The notes: generated by a model from the letters alone, not told the origin. Positions 18,004 through 27,610 are shown, counted from the stretch's first letter. The stretch is 64,000 bases of DNA from Streptomyces avidinii (GCF_014650695.1 NZ_BMVL01000001.1:673075-737074); one strand, 5' to 3'. A program made the numbers and translations.

Positions 18004-18807
18004 TCACCCCTGCCGTTCGTGGAGGGAGATCTCGGGAGCGGGCGTGTTGCCTGCGGCTGTCGTACTACCCAGAGTACGCGCCCGTGACCTCGTCGGTTCC
18101 ACGGGAGGAGTACCGAACAGTGCGCGGCGGACCTCGGCGCGGACCTCCCGGACGGTGTCGCGGACCGGCCGCCACACCGCGCGCACGAGATGTCCGGCCG
18201 GTGTCAGGACGTACCGGTACACCTGCGCGGCCGGCCATCCGATCAGTACCCGGCCGCTCCACTTCACGGCCCGCCACAGCGCTCCGGTGATGAGCCCGGC
18301 CACGTGCCAGGCCCGGGCGAGGGCCTTGCCGAGCGGGGTGAGGACGTACCGGTGGAGCGGCAGGAGCAGGTACCGGTGGATCGCCTCGGCCAGCCATATC
18401 AGGGCCCGCCCGGCCGGAACGAGGACGTACCGCCAGGTCACGAGGGCCAGCGGGCGCAGGACGTACACGTACAGCACCCGCCCGATCGGAGCGAGGAGGC
18501 GGGCGTAGAGCCACGAGCCCACCGGGCGCAGGACGTAGCGCCACAGTCCGACCCAGGGCCAGACGAAAACGACCTTGACCAGCGTGGTCACCAGCCACCC
18601 CAGGGCGCGCAGCACCGGTTCCACGAGGTGGGTCAGCACGGGCTTGAGCACGTAGCGGTGGAGCAGCCGCCCGAGGGCGGTGAGCAGGTCCCAGACCACC
18701 CGTACGGGCAGTACGACCAGCAGCGCCACGATCTTCACGGGGATCCGGAGGGCCCCGACCAGGCAGCCCTCACCTCCGGGGGCGGGCTGCGACGTCTCGG
18801 TGTTCAT
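18004..18807 (-). CDS. Membrane-associated protein built from RYVL-x-P repeats
   Basis: I do not recognise a named family. The 267-residue protein starts with a short polar region. A strong hydrophobic stretch (residues about 21-45) follows. After that a motif of type aromatic/His-R-Y-V-L-x-P recurs: HRYVLKP, WRYVLRP, VYVLRP, WRYVLVP, HRYLLLP, HRYVLTP and YRYVLTP. Repeats are 17-45 residues apart and separated by short amphipathic, Trp-rich helices such as WPWVGLWRYV. The final 50 residues are basic and Pro-rich. It probably forms a series of re-entrant or surface-lying helices on the membrane. It sits between the two radical-SAM-linked genes. The ATG at 18807 lacks a good ribosome-binding site. 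Confidence 0.78.
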   Translation of the reverse strand: MNTETSQPAPGGEGCLVGALRIPVKIVALLVVLPVRVVWDLLTALGRLLHRYVLKPVLTHLVEPVLRALGWLVTTLVKVVFVWPWVGLWRYVLRPVGSWLYARLLAPIGRVLYVYVLRPLALVTWRYVLVPAGRALIWLAEAIHRYLLLPLHRYVLTPLGKALARAWHVAGLITGALWRAVKWSGRVLIGWPAAQVYRYVLTPAGHLVRAVWRPVRDTVREVRAEVRRALFGTPPVEPTRSRARTLGSTTAAGNTPAPEISLHERQG

Positions 18808-18823
18808 GGGACACAGGACGCAG

Positions 18824-18858
18824 GAAGGGCCCCCGACCGTTGCAGTCGGGGGCCCTTC
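18824..18858 (-). terminator. Terminator after B12-radical SAM gene
   Basis: A perfect 14-bp GC stem with a seven-base loop, 27 bases past the 18885 stop and just before the RYVL-repeat gene start. It suggests that gene has its own promoter or depends on readthrough. Confidence 0.85.
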
Positions 18859-18884
18859 ACCTGCGGATCAGCGGATGGAACCGG

Positions 18885-20807
18885 TCACTTCACGACGGAC
18901 AGCGGCAGCAGCTTCTTGCCGGTCGGGCCGATCTGGATCTCGGTCTGCATCTGGGGACAGACGCCGCAGTCGAAGCAGGGGGTCCAGCGGCAGTCGTCGA
19001 CCTCGGTCTCGTCGAGGGCGTCCTGCCAGTCCTCCCAGAGCCAGTCCTTGTCGAGGCCGGAGTCCAGGTGGTCCCAGGGCAGGACCTCTTCGTAGGTGCG
19101 CTCGCGGGTCGTGTACCAGGCCACGTCCACGCCGTAGGCGGGCAGCGTCTTCTCGGCCGCCTCCATCCAGCGGTCGTAGCTGAAGTGCTCGCGCCAGCCG
19201 TCGAAGCGGCCGCCCGACTCGTACACGGCGCGGATGACGTCGCCGATGCGGCGGTCACCGCGCGAGAGGAGGCCCTCGACGATGCCCGGCTTGCCGTCGT
19301 GGTAGCGGAAGCCGATGGAGCGGCCGTACTTCTTGTCGCCGCGGATCTTGTCGCGGAGCTTGCCCAGGCGGGCGTCCGTCTCCTCGGCCGACAGCTGCGG
19401 GGCCCACTGGAAGGGGGTGTGCGGCTTCGGCACGAATCCGCCGATGGACACCGTGCAGCGGATGTCGTTCTGGCCGGAGACCTCACGTCCCTTGGCGATG
19501 ACGTTGACCGCCATGTCGCCGATCTGCAGGACGTCCTCGTCGGTCTCGGTGGGCAGGCCGCACATGAAGTACAGCTTCACCTGGCGCCAGCCGTTGCCGT
19601 AGGCGGTGGAGACGGTCCGGATCAGGTCCTCTTCGGAGACCATCTTGTTGATGACCTTGCGCATGCGCTCGGAGCCGCCCTCGGGGGCGAAGGTCAGGCC
19701 GGAGCGGCGTCCGTTGCGGGTCAGCTCGTTGGCCAGGTCCACGTTGAACGCGTCCACACGGGTCGACGGGAGGGACAGGCCCACCTTGTCGTCCGTGTAG
19801 CGGTCGGCGAGGCCCTTGGCGATGTCGGCGATCTCCGTGTGGTCCGCGGAGGACAGGGAGAGGAGACCGACCTCCTCGAAGCCGGTGGCCTTCAGGCCCT
19901 TCTCCACCATTTCGCCGATGCCGGTGATGCTTCGCTCCCGCACGGGGCGCGTGATCATGCCGGCCTGGCAGAAACGGCAGCCGCGGGTGCAGCCGCGGAA
20001 GATCTCCACGGACATGCGCTCGTGGACGGTCTCGGCGAGCGGGACCAGGGGCTGCTTGGGGTAGGGCCACTCGTCGAGGTCCATGACCGTGTGCTTGGAC
20101 ACGCGCCACGGCACGCCGGAGCGGTTGGGCACGACACGGCCGATGCGGCCGTCCGGCAGGTACTCGACGTCGTAGAAGCCCGGCACGTAGACGTTGCCGG
20201 TCTTCGCCAGGCGCAGCAGTACTTCCTCGCGCCCGCCCGGCCGCCCCTCGGCCTTCCAGGTGCGGATGATCTCGGTCATGTCGAGGACGGCCTGCTCGCC
20301 GTCGCCGATGACCGCGCAGTCGATGAACTCCGCGATCGGCTCGGGGTTGAAGGCCGCGTGGCCGCCCGCGAGGACGATCGGGTGGTCGACGGTGCGGTTG
20401 CGGGCCTCCAGGGGGATGCCGGCGAGGTCCAGGGCCGTGAGCATGTTGGTGTAGCCCAGCTCCGTGGAGAAGGACAGGCCGAACACGTCGAAGGCGGAGA
20501 CCGGGCGGTGGCTGTCCACGGTGAACTGCGGCACCTTGTGCTCGCGCATCAGTTCTTCGAGGTCCGGCCACACGCTGTAGGTGCGCTCGGCGAGGACGCC
20601 CTCGCGCTCGTTGAGCACCTCGTAAAGGATCATGACGCCCTGGTTGGGCAGCCCGACTTCGTACGCGTCCGGGTACATGAGCGCCCAGCGGACGTCGCAG
20701 CTGTCCCACTCCTTGACCGTGGAGTTGAGTTCACCGCCGACGTACTGGATGGGCTTCTGCACATGCGGAAGCAGGGCCTCAAGCTGAGGGAAGACCGACT
20801 CGGTCAT
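18885..20807 (-). CDS. TIGR03960-family B12-binding-domain radical SAM protein
   Basis: A 640-residue iron-sulfur enzyme. An N-terminal cobalamin-binding-like domain includes YPDAYEVGLPNQGVMILYE and VLAGGHAAFNPEP. The radical SAM cluster motif is CTRGCRFCQAGM near residue 275, followed by EEVGLLSLSSADHTEI and the FAPEGGSERMRKVINK and KLYFMCGLPTETDEDV strands. A Cys-rich C-terminus (CRWTPCFDCGVCPQM) may bind a second cluster. The family pairs with DUF2344 proteins, as here; the reaction is not known. ATG 20807 is used, with a GTG immediately before it as an alternative. Confidence 0.93.
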   Translation of the reverse strand: MTESVFPQLEALLPHVQKPIQYVGGELNSTVKEWDSCDVRWALMYPDAYEVGLPNQGVMILYEVLNEREGVLAERTYSVWPDLEELMREHKVPQFTVDSHRPVSAFDVFGLSFSTELGYTNMLTALDLAGIPLEARNRTVDHPIVLAGGHAAFNPEPIAEFIDCAVIGDGEQAVLDMTEIIRTWKAEGRPGGREEVLLRLAKTGNVYVPGFYDVEYLPDGRIGRVVPNRSGVPWRVSKHTVMDLDEWPYPKQPLVPLAETVHERMSVEIFRGCTRGCRFCQAGMITRPVRERSITGIGEMVEKGLKATGFEEVGLLSLSSADHTEIADIAKGLADRYTDDKVGLSLPSTRVDAFNVDLANELTRNGRRSGLTFAPEGGSERMRKVINKMVSEEDLIRTVSTAYGNGWRQVKLYFMCGLPTETDEDVLQIGDMAVNVIAKGREVSGQNDIRCTVSIGGFVPKPHTPFQWAPQLSAEETDARLGKLRDKIRGDKKYGRSIGFRYHDGKPGIVEGLLSRGDRRIGDVIRAVYESGGRFDGWREHFSYDRWMEAAEKTLPAYGVDVAWYTTRERTYEEVLPWDHLDSGLDKDWLWEDWQDALDETEVDDCRWTPCFDCGVCPQMQTEIQIGPTGKKLLPLSVVK

Positions 20808-20882
20808 CACGCGACTTTCGTGAAGCGGGCAGGGGGCAGCTCTCAAGCGTACCCCGAGGCTCGGCCACCCCCACCCACATGA

Positions 20883-22403
20883 TCATTCCAGTCCGGACCG
20901 CATCGCGGGGGCGGAGGCCTTCGCCCAGATATCCGGAAGCTCCCTTTCGCTCCGCTCGGCCAGGGCCTCCTCGCGGGCGTAGAGCACGCCCCAGGTGAAG
21001 GCCGACTCCCCCGCCCCCGCCGCCTGGACGGCGAGGCCGCGCAGGGCGTCGCGGGCGACGACGCTGTCCTGGTGGTCACCGAGCAGGGTCTGGACCTTCT
21101 TCACGGCTTTGGCCAGGTGTTTCGCGGGTTTCCCGAGGGCCGGTACGGCTGCCTCCGCCGCGTAGCGGGAACGCTTGGCCGCCTTGCGGGCCTCGTGCAG
21201 GGCCAGGTCCCGCTCATGGCCCGGCGCAAGGGTCAGTGCCGTGTCGATCCGGTCCGCGAGGCGCTTGTAGTCGTGGAGCACCGCCTTCGGCAGGATGCGT
21301 TCGGCCTGCCCGTCCGCGGCTTTCAGCAGCGGGGGCCTCTCCAGCAGGGCGTCGAGGGAGTCCAGAAGGGCCAGGTGGCGCGCGCTGTCGAGCGCGCCGA
21401 GCGACCGGCGCCGCGCATCCGAGCGGCGGGCGGCATTCCAGATCTTCAGCCGGGCCCGGACGGGGCCGAGCAGCAGGGTGCGCGGCAGCTCGCCGAGGTG
21501 GCCCTGGATCCGCTCCAGCAGGACCTCCCGGTCGCGGTCGACACCGAGTTCGGCGGCGAGCCAGCGCAGTTCCTCACCGATCGGGTCGGTGACGCCGCGG
21601 TCCAGGACCTTGCGGTAGGTCTTGAAGGCGCTGCGCAGCCTGCGGCAGGCGACCCGCATCTGGTGGACGGAGTCCGGCAGGTTGCGCCGCACGGCCGGAT
21701 CCTGCGCGACCAGGGCGTCACGTTGTTCGCGCAGGTACGCCAGCACGTGCGCGCCGGCGGAACCCTCGGGGGCGCCGCCCTCGGGCCGGACCGGGGGCTC
21801 GGCATCGGTCTCGGCGAGGGCCCGGGCGAGCTTCGAGGGGGCGTCGGAGACGCGGAGCCCGGCCTTGCGGAAGGTCTTCTCGACGGCGTCGAGCAGTTCG
21901 GGGTCGACGCCGTCGGCGAGTTCGACCTCGACCTCGGTCCAGGCGGCGGTGGTGTCGCCCCGCTCCGCCAGTACCTCGTCGGTGCTCAGTTCCGCGAGCA
22001 GGGCCCCTTCGGCGTCGAGCAGGTGGCTGACGCGGCGCGAGGAGACCAGCCTGACCTGCGGCCGGAGCCCGGCGCCGCGTACGCGGGAGCGGACGAGGGC
22101 GGCGAGGGAGGGCGGGACGGTGTCGCTGAGCGAGGCCCCGATCTCGTCGCGCACTCCCGGGGAGACGGGCAGTTTGAGGTGCCAGCCCTCGTCCGTGCCG
22201 CCCGTTCTGCGCCGGAGGGTGAGGCCGTCGGCGGCGAGCCGCTGGTCGGGGGTGTCGTAGTACACGGCGTCGAGGTCGACGGTGCCCTGGTCGGAGACGG
22301 CCGCGATGGCAGCCGTGCCCGTCAGGTCCGGCACCCCGCGCCGGGCAGATGTGGCCTTGGAGAACTCGAATTTTCGCTCGATTTCGCGCTTGGTGTCCGC
22401 CAT
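20883..22403 (-). CDS. CYTH and CHAD domain-containing protein
   Basis: 506 residues. The N-terminal CYTH domain (1-200) carries the ExExK motif in EIERKFEF, YYDTPDQRLAADGLTLRRR and WHLKLP, the triphosphate-tunnel fold. The C-terminal CHAD domain (about 215-495) has HQMRVACRRLRSAFKTYRKV with conserved histidines and basic residues, and RRSRYAAEAAVPALG-like helices (KRSRYAAEA). CHAD domains bind polyphosphate, and CYTH domains hydrolyse or bind triphosphates, so a polyphosphate- or inorganic triphosphate-related role is likely. It lies 49 bases downstream of rodA in the same direction. Confidence 0.93.
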   Translation of the reverse strand: MADTKREIERKFEFSKATSARRGVPDLTGTAAIAAVSDQGTVDLDAVYYDTPDQRLAADGLTLRRRTGGTDEGWHLKLPVSPGVRDEIGASLSDTVPPSLAALVRSRVRGAGLRPQVRLVSSRRVSHLLDAEGALLAELSTDEVLAERGDTTAAWTEVEVELADGVDPELLDAVEKTFRKAGLRVSDAPSKLARALAETDAEPPVRPEGGAPEGSAGAHVLAYLREQRDALVAQDPAVRRNLPDSVHQMRVACRRLRSAFKTYRKVLDRGVTDPIGEELRWLAAELGVDRDREVLLERIQGHLGELPRTLLLGPVRARLKIWNAARRSDARRRSLGALDSARHLALLDSLDALLERPPLLKAADGQAERILPKAVLHDYKRLADRIDTALTLAPGHERDLALHEARKAAKRSRYAAEAAVPALGKPAKHLAKAVKKVQTLLGDHQDSVVARDALRGLAVQAAGAGESAFTWGVLYAREEALAERSERELPDIWAKASAPAMRSGLE

Positions 22404-22452
22404 AGACCGAACTTAGTCCTGAACGGATCAGGTCGGCAGGGTGAACGGCACA

Positions 22453-23652
22453 TCAGGCCGACAATGGCCGTTGCACCTTGATCGACTGGAGTAGCCCGAT
22501 CGCCACCCAGACCGCGAACATCGACGAGCCTCCGTACGAGACGAACGGCAGTGGCAGCCCGGCGACCGGCATGATCCCGAGGGTCATGCCGATGTTCTCG
22601 AAGGACTGGAAGGCGAACCAGGCGATGATCCCGGCGCACACGATCGTCCCGTACAGCTCGGTGGTCTCCCGGGCGATCATGCAGGCCCGCCACAGGATGA
22701 CGCCGAGCAGGAGCAGGATCAGCCCGGCCCCGAGGAAGCCCAGCTCCTCACCCGCCACCGTGAAGACGAAGTCGGTCTGCTGCTCGGGCACGAACTGGCC
22801 GGTGGTCTGCGAGCCCTTGAAGAGACCGGATCCGGTCAGCCCGCCGGAGCCGATCGCGATGCGCGCCTGATTGGTGTTGTAGCCGACGCCGGCCGGGTCG
22901 AGCTCGGGGTTGGCGAAGGCCGCGAAGCGGTTGATCTGGTACTCGTCGAGGACGCCGAGCTGCCAGATCAGGATGGCGCCGCTCGCGCCCGCCCCCATCA
23001 GGCCCAGCACCCAGCGGTTGGAGGCACCGGAGGCCAGCAGCACCCCGAGCACGATGACGATCATGACCATCACGGAGCCGAGGTCGGGCATCAGCATGAC
23101 GATGCCCATCGGGGCGGCCGCCAGGCAGAGCGCCTTGACGACCGTGCGGTGGTCCGGGTGGGCGAGATCGCCCGCGTCCACCCGGGTGGCCAGCAGCATC
23201 GCCATCACCAGGATGATCGTGATCTTCACGAACTCGGACGGCTGGAGGGAGAACCCGCCGCCGATGACGATCCACGCGTGGGCGCCGTTGATGGTCGCGC
23301 CGAGCGGGGTCAGCACGGCCAGGATCAGCACGAGGGACAGTCCGTAGAGGACCGGCACCGCGCCGCGCAGGGTGCGGTGGCCGAGCCAGACGGTGCCGAT
23401 CATCAGGACGAGGCCGATGCCGGTGTTCAGGGCGTGCCGGGCCAGGAAGTAGTACGGGTCGCCCTGGTTCAGCGAGGTCCTGTTGCGGGTCGCCGACCAC
23501 ACCAGCAGGGCGCCGAGGAAGGAGAGGGCGATCGCGGAGAGGAGGATCGGCCAGTCGAGCCGGCGCACCACCGAGTCGCGGGCGGTGAGTTTGGCCATCG
23601 CCCCGCGCTCGGGCGCGTACCGGGAGACGGAGAACTTGTTGGCGGTCGGCAT
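22453..23652 (-). CDS. rodA: SEDS-family peptidoglycan glycosyltransferase RodA
   Basis: A 399-residue integral membrane protein with about ten hydrophobic segments. SEDS signatures are present: GGGFSLQPSEFVKI, MLMPDLGSVMV, PEQQTDFVFTVAGEELGF and the C-terminal GLPLPFVSYGGSSMFA. It polymerises lipid II glycan strands together with the PBP2-type transpeptidase encoded 14 bases upstream. The N-terminal 25 residues are a polar cytoplasmic extension; an internal ATG after APERG is a possible alternative start. It is the last gene of the mre cluster on this strand. Confidence 0.96.
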   Translation of the reverse strand: MPTANKFSVSRYAPERGAMAKLTARDSVVRRLDWPILLSAIALSFLGALLVWSATRNRTSLNQGDPYYFLARHALNTGIGLVLMIGTVWLGHRTLRGAVPVLYGLSLVLILAVLTPLGATINGAHAWIVIGGGFSLQPSEFVKITIILVMAMLLATRVDAGDLAHPDHRTVVKALCLAAAPMGIVMLMPDLGSVMVMIVIVLGVLLASGASNRWVLGLMGAGASGAILIWQLGVLDEYQINRFAAFANPELDPAGVGYNTNQARIAIGSGGLTGSGLFKGSQTTGQFVPEQQTDFVFTVAGEELGFLGAGLILLLLGVILWRACMIARETTELYGTIVCAGIIAWFAFQSFENIGMTLGIMPVAGLPLPFVSYGGSSMFAVWVAIGLLQSIKVQRPLSA

Positions 23653-23666
23653 GTCGTATTCGATCC

Positions 23667-25838
23667 TCAGTCGTGCCGTGTCGGGGGTGGCCCGGCGAGC
23701 ACCGGCGGCTCCAGCTGCTCCGGGGACGGCGGTACGTACGGGCGGATCTCGGGGGAGTCGATGGAACCGTCCGGGTTGACCCTGGGCAGTCCGGCCTGCG
23801 GGCCCGGCAGCAGGGCCCCCTTCGGGCTCGGCTTCCCGTCCATGGTCAGACCGTAGATGGCGTTGTAGAGGTTGCGAACGGCGGGGCCGGAGGCTCCGGA
23901 GCCGGTGCCGCCCTGGGAGATCGTCATGACGATCGTGAAGTCCTTGGTGTAGGTCGCCAGCCAGGACGTGGTCTGCTTGCCGTAGACCTGTGCAGTGCCG
24001 GTCTTGGCGTGCATCGGGATCTTGTCCATCGGCCAGCCACCGAACCGCCAGGCGGCGGTGCCGCCGGGCTCGACGACCGAGCGCAGGCCCGTGTCGAGGT
24101 CGCTGATGGTCTTGGCGCCGATCGGCAGCCTGCCGTGGGACTGGGGCTTGATCATCTCGACGTGCTTGCCGTCCGGGCTGATCACGGCCTTGCCCACGGT
24201 GGGGTTGTAGAGGGTGCCCCCGTTGCTGATGGCGGAGTACGCGGTGGCCATCTGGATGGGGGTGACGAGGACGTCACCCTGCCCGATGGCGAAGTTGATG
24301 CTGTCGTAGGCCTTCAGCTGGTTGCCCTCGAGGCAGCTCTCGTAGGCGATCTGCTCGACGTAGGTGCCGCCCCGCTTGCCCTGCTTGCACCAGGCGTTCT
24401 TGTTGGCCTTCCAGAAGTTCTGCTTCCACTTCCGGTCGGGGATGCGGCCGGTGACCTCGTTCGGCAGGTCGATCCCGGTCTCGGAGCCCAGTCCGAACTC
24501 CCGGGCGGTCCGGTAGAACCAGTCGTGTGCGTCCTTCTTGGGGCTGAGGCCGCCGTCGCGCTGCCACTCCTTGTGGCCCAGGGCGTAGAACACGGTGTTG
24601 CAGGAGAACTTGAGGGCGTCGCCGAGGGTGATGGGGCCGTGTCCCTTGGACTCGAAGTTCGCGAAGCTGCGGCCGCCGAGGCTGTAGGAGCTGCTGCAGT
24701 TGTACTTGTCGTCGAACTTGTAGCCGGCCCGGACGGCCGCGCTCGCGGAGACCACCTTGAAGATGGAGCCCGCGGGGGCCATGCCCTGGATGCCCCGGTT
24801 GAGCAGCGGGTAGTTGGAGCTCTTGCTGGTGAGCCTGGCGTAGTCCTTGCCGGAGATGCCGCCGACCCAGGCGTTGGGGTCGTAGTCGGGCTGGGAGGCC
24901 ATCGCGACGATGCGGCCGGTCTTGGCCTCCATGACGACGACGGCGCCCGAGTCGGCCTCGTACTTGCGGCCGGTGATGTTGTCGGTCTCGTTGCGGACGA
25001 CCTTCATCGCGTCCTGGAGCTCGTACTCGGCGACGGCCTGGACCCGGGCGTCGATGCTGGTGACGAGGGTGGATCCGGCGATGCCCGGGTCGGACTTGGT
25101 CTGGCCCATGACCCGGCCGAGGTTGTCGACCTCGTACGAGGTGACTTCCGCCTTGCCGCGCAACTGCCGGTCGTAGGTGCGCTCGATCCCGGAGCGGCCG
25201 ACCTGGTCGGACCGCAGGTGCGGAGAATCGGTGTCCTTGGCCTTCTGGATCTCCTCGTCGGTGACCGGCGAGAGGTAGCCGAGCACCTGCGAGGTGCGGG
25301 CCCCGCCGGGGGCCGGGTAGCGGCGGACCGCGGTGGGCTCCGCCGTGATGCCGGGGAACTCCTCCGGGCGTTCGCGCAGCTGCAGCGCCTGCTGCGTGGT
25401 GGCTTCGAGGGTGACCGGGATCGGCTGGTAGGGGGAACCGTTCCAGCAGGGCTTGGGGGTCTGGGAGTCGCAGAGCCGGACCTTGTCCATGACCTCTTTG
25501 GGGTCCATGTCCAGGACGTCGGCGAGGCGGGTCATGACGCCCTTGCCCTTGTCCTTCATCTTCATCAGCGCGGTGCGGCTGGCGGAGACGACGAGGCGGG
25601 TCTCGTTGTCGGCGAGCGCGACCCCGCGGGCGTCGATGATCGAGCCGCGCACGGCGGGCTGGACGACCCGCTGGACGTGGTTGCTCTTCGCCTCGTGGTA
25701 GTACTCCGCGCCGTTGCGGATCTGGAGGAACCAGAGTCGGCCGCCGAGGGTGATCAGCATCGAGAAGACGAGGACCTGCATGATGACGAGCCTGATGTGC
25801 ACCCGGGAGGTGCGGGCGGTCTCCGGGACGTTGGTCAC
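23667..25838 (-). CDS. mrdA: Penicillin-binding protein 2 (elongation-type transpeptidase)
   Basis: A class B PBP of 723 residues. An N-terminal membrane anchor (HIRLVIMQVLVFSMLITLGG) is followed by the dimerisation domain with VRGSIIDARGVALADN. The transpeptidase domain has the active serine in GSIFKVV (about 357), SCNTVF and KTGTAQVYG (about 612). An insert around WCKQGKRGGTYVEQIAYESC contains two cysteines. The Pro-rich C-terminus follows. It crosslinks peptidoglycan with RodA; in Streptomyces this cluster is known to serve spore-wall synthesis. GTG 25838 has AGGAG at good spacing. Confidence 0.95.
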   Translation of the reverse strand: MTNVPETARTSRVHIRLVIMQVLVFSMLITLGGRLWFLQIRNGAEYYHEAKSNHVQRVVQPAVRGSIIDARGVALADNETRLVVSASRTALMKMKDKGKGVMTRLADVLDMDPKEVMDKVRLCDSQTPKPCWNGSPYQPIPVTLEATTQQALQLRERPEEFPGITAEPTAVRRYPAPGGARTSQVLGYLSPVTDEEIQKAKDTDSPHLRSDQVGRSGIERTYDRQLRGKAEVTSYEVDNLGRVMGQTKSDPGIAGSTLVTSIDARVQAVAEYELQDAMKVVRNETDNITGRKYEADSGAVVVMEAKTGRIVAMASQPDYDPNAWVGGISGKDYARLTSKSSNYPLLNRGIQGMAPAGSIFKVVSASAAVRAGYKFDDKYNCSSSYSLGGRSFANFESKGHGPITLGDALKFSCNTVFYALGHKEWQRDGGLSPKKDAHDWFYRTAREFGLGSETGIDLPNEVTGRIPDRKWKQNFWKANKNAWCKQGKRGGTYVEQIAYESCLEGNQLKAYDSINFAIGQGDVLVTPIQMATAYSAISNGGTLYNPTVGKAVISPDGKHVEMIKPQSHGRLPIGAKTISDLDTGLRSVVEPGGTAAWRFGGWPMDKIPMHAKTGTAQVYGKQTTSWLATYTKDFTIVMTISQGGTGSGASGPAVRNLYNAIYGLTMDGKPSPKGALLPGPQAGLPRVNPDGSIDSPEIRPYVPPSPEQLEPPVLAGPPPTRHD

Positions 25839-25851
25839 GTCTGCTCCTGCC

Positions 25852-26559
25852 TCACAGCTTCTTGACGCTCTTCACACCCTTGGCCGGCTTGATGCCCTTT
25901 ATGCGGACCGCCTTGTTGGCGCGGGACCGCGCGGTCTTCAGGCGCAGGCCGCCGCGCTGGCTGCCGATGCGCAGGCCCGTACCGCCGGCCAGCCAGCCGG
26001 CGGAGACGTCGGCCGCCTTGTTGGCGGGGCCGCCGCCGGCCTCGACGGCCATCGGGTCGTTCTCGGCGCGCCGGGCCAGGGCCATGATGAACGGCACGGT
26101 GAACGGCGCGAGCAGCAGGTCGTAGAGGGTCGCGGTGAACAGCAGCCCGGTCAGGCCCACGTGACGCGCCGCGGTGTCGCCGACGAGGGCGCCCACCCCC
26201 GCGTAGAGCAGGGTGGAGCCGATCGCGGCGGCGACGACGGTGAGCATCGGGCCCCAGGCGGAACGGAACCGGCCGCCGTCGGGACGGACCAGTCCGGCGA
26301 CGTAGCCGATGACGCACAGGACGAGCGCGTACCGTCCGGCGGCGTGGTCGGCGGGCGGGGCCAGGTCGGCGAGGAGACCGGCGGCGAACCCGATGAGCGC
26401 ACCACTGACGTGCCCGTACACGAGTGCGAGCGAGACGACGGTGAGCAGCAGCAGGTCGGGCACGGCGCCGGGCAGTTGGAGCCGGCCCAGGACGGTCACC
26501 TGGATGACGAGGGCGACCACGATCAGGGTCGCCGAGAGCAGGATCCTGTTGAAGCGCAT
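25852..26559 (-). CDS. mreD: Rod-shape-determining protein MreD
   Basis: 235 residues with about five or six hydrophobic segments in the first 170 (FNRILLSATLIVVALVIQVT, PDLLLLTVVSLALVYGHVSG, GLLADLAPPADHAAGRYALV). The Lys-rich tail KAVRIKGIKPAKGVKSVKKL is longer than in rod-shaped relatives and should face the cytoplasm. It links MreC and MreB to the RodA/PBP2 synthase. It lies 11 bases after mreC and 13 before the PBP2 gene. Confidence 0.93.
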   Translation of the reverse strand: MRFNRILLSATLIVVALVIQVTVLGRLQLPGAVPDLLLLTVVSLALVYGHVSGALIGFAAGLLADLAPPADHAAGRYALVLCVIGYVAGLVRPDGGRFRSAWGPMLTVVAAAIGSTLLYAGVGALVGDTAARHVGLTGLLFTATLYDLLLAPFTVPFIMALARRAENDPMAVEAGGGPANKAADVSAGWLAGGTGLRIGSQRGGLRLKTARSRANKAVRIKGIKPAKGVKSVKKL

Positions 26560-26570
26560 GACGATCTTCC

Positions 26571-27518
26571 CTACTCGTCGGCCGGCTTGCCGGGCACACT
26601 GGCGGACCCGGACGGGGTGACCGTGACAGTGACCGTCGGGGTGGGCTTGGGGGCCTCGGGCTTGGGCGGCAGGACCGCGTCACGCGGGTCCTCGCGCGGC
26701 GGCATCACCACGACGCCGACGATGTCCAGGCGCGAGAACCCGACGAACGGACGCACCCAGACGGTGCGGGTCAGGTCGCCGCGGGAGGGGTCGACCTTGA
26801 CCACCTCGCCGATCGGCACCCCGGGCACGAACGGCTTGTTGCCGCGCGAGCCGAAGGTGACGAGCCGGTCGCCGGGGTTGACCTTGGCCTTGCCGTTGAG
26901 CATCTGGACGGAGAGGGCGCGGTCGCCCTGACCGGTGGCGAAGCCCAGTTCACCGGTCTTCTCCAGGCGGGTGCCGACGGTGAAGTCGGGGTCGTTGGCG
27001 AGGACGACCGTGGCGGTGTCGGGGCCGACCGTGCTGACCCGGCCGACGAGCCCGTCGCCGTTGAGGACCGTCATGTCGCGCTCGATGCCGTCCTTGCTGC
27101 CGGCGTCGATGGTGACGGTCCAGGAGAAGCCCTGGGCCGCTCCTATCGCGATGACCTCGGCGCCCTTGATGCCGTACTGCCCGGCGCCGGCCCGCTTGAG
27201 CATCTCGTCGAGCTCGTGGATGCGGCTGCGGGTCTGGTCCTCGCTGCCCAGCTTGGCCTTCAGCGCCGCGTTCTCACGCTCCAGGACGGCGATGCGGTTG
27301 TGGCGCTCGCCGGAGTCCCTTACCGCCCCTATGGCGTTGGCGACCGGATCGACCGCGGTCGCCACACCTTCCTCGACCGGACCGAAGACCGCTGCGGCGG
27401 CCTGCCGGGCACCGTCGACCGGCGACTCCTCGCCTGCCCTGATGTCCACCGTGATCAACGCGAACGCGATGGCGATCAGAAGCACCAGGAGCAGCCGGCT
27501 TTCTCGTGTGTCCCTCAC
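26571..27518 (-). CDS. mreC: Rod-shape-determining protein MreC
   Basis: 315 residues: a short basic start, one transmembrane segment (LLLVLLIAIAFALITVDI, about 8-26), a coiled coil around NRIAVLERENAALKAKL, and the extracytoplasmic double beta-barrel (GFSWTVTIDAGSKDGIERDM, GLVGRVSTVG). A Pro/Thr-rich C-terminal tail follows. GTG 27518 is chosen because the transmembrane helix follows closely; it lacks an obvious ribosome-binding site. Two hairpins separate it from mreB, so mreC-mreD-PBP2-rodA probably also have their own or readthrough transcription. Confidence 0.94.
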   Translation of the reverse strand: MRDTRESRLLLVLLIAIAFALITVDIRAGEESPVDGARQAAAAVFGPVEEGVATAVDPVANAIGAVRDSGERHNRIAVLERENAALKAKLGSEDQTRSRIHELDEMLKRAGAGQYGIKGAEVIAIGAAQGFSWTVTIDAGSKDGIERDMTVLNGDGLVGRVSTVGPDTATVVLANDPDFTVGTRLEKTGELGFATGQGDRALSVQMLNGKAKVNPGDRLVTFGSRGNKPFVPGVPIGEVVKVDPSRGDLTRTVWVRPFVGFSRLDIVGVVVMPPREDPRDAVLPPKPEAPKPTPTVTVTVTPSGSASVPGKPADE

Positions 27519-27570
27519 GTGCGGCGGCCGTGCCTTCCTCGTCGGAATTCTCTTTTGCCTGTATATCAAC

Positions 27571-27610
27571 GATCCGCCGCACGGGCCCGGTAGCACCCGT
27601 ACGGCGGATC
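27571..27610 (-). terminator. Second hairpin between mreB and mreC
   Basis: Outer nine-base stem (27571-27579 with 27602-27610), with five more pairs beyond one-base bulges. It lies 53 bases upstream of mreC. Confidence 0.75.
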
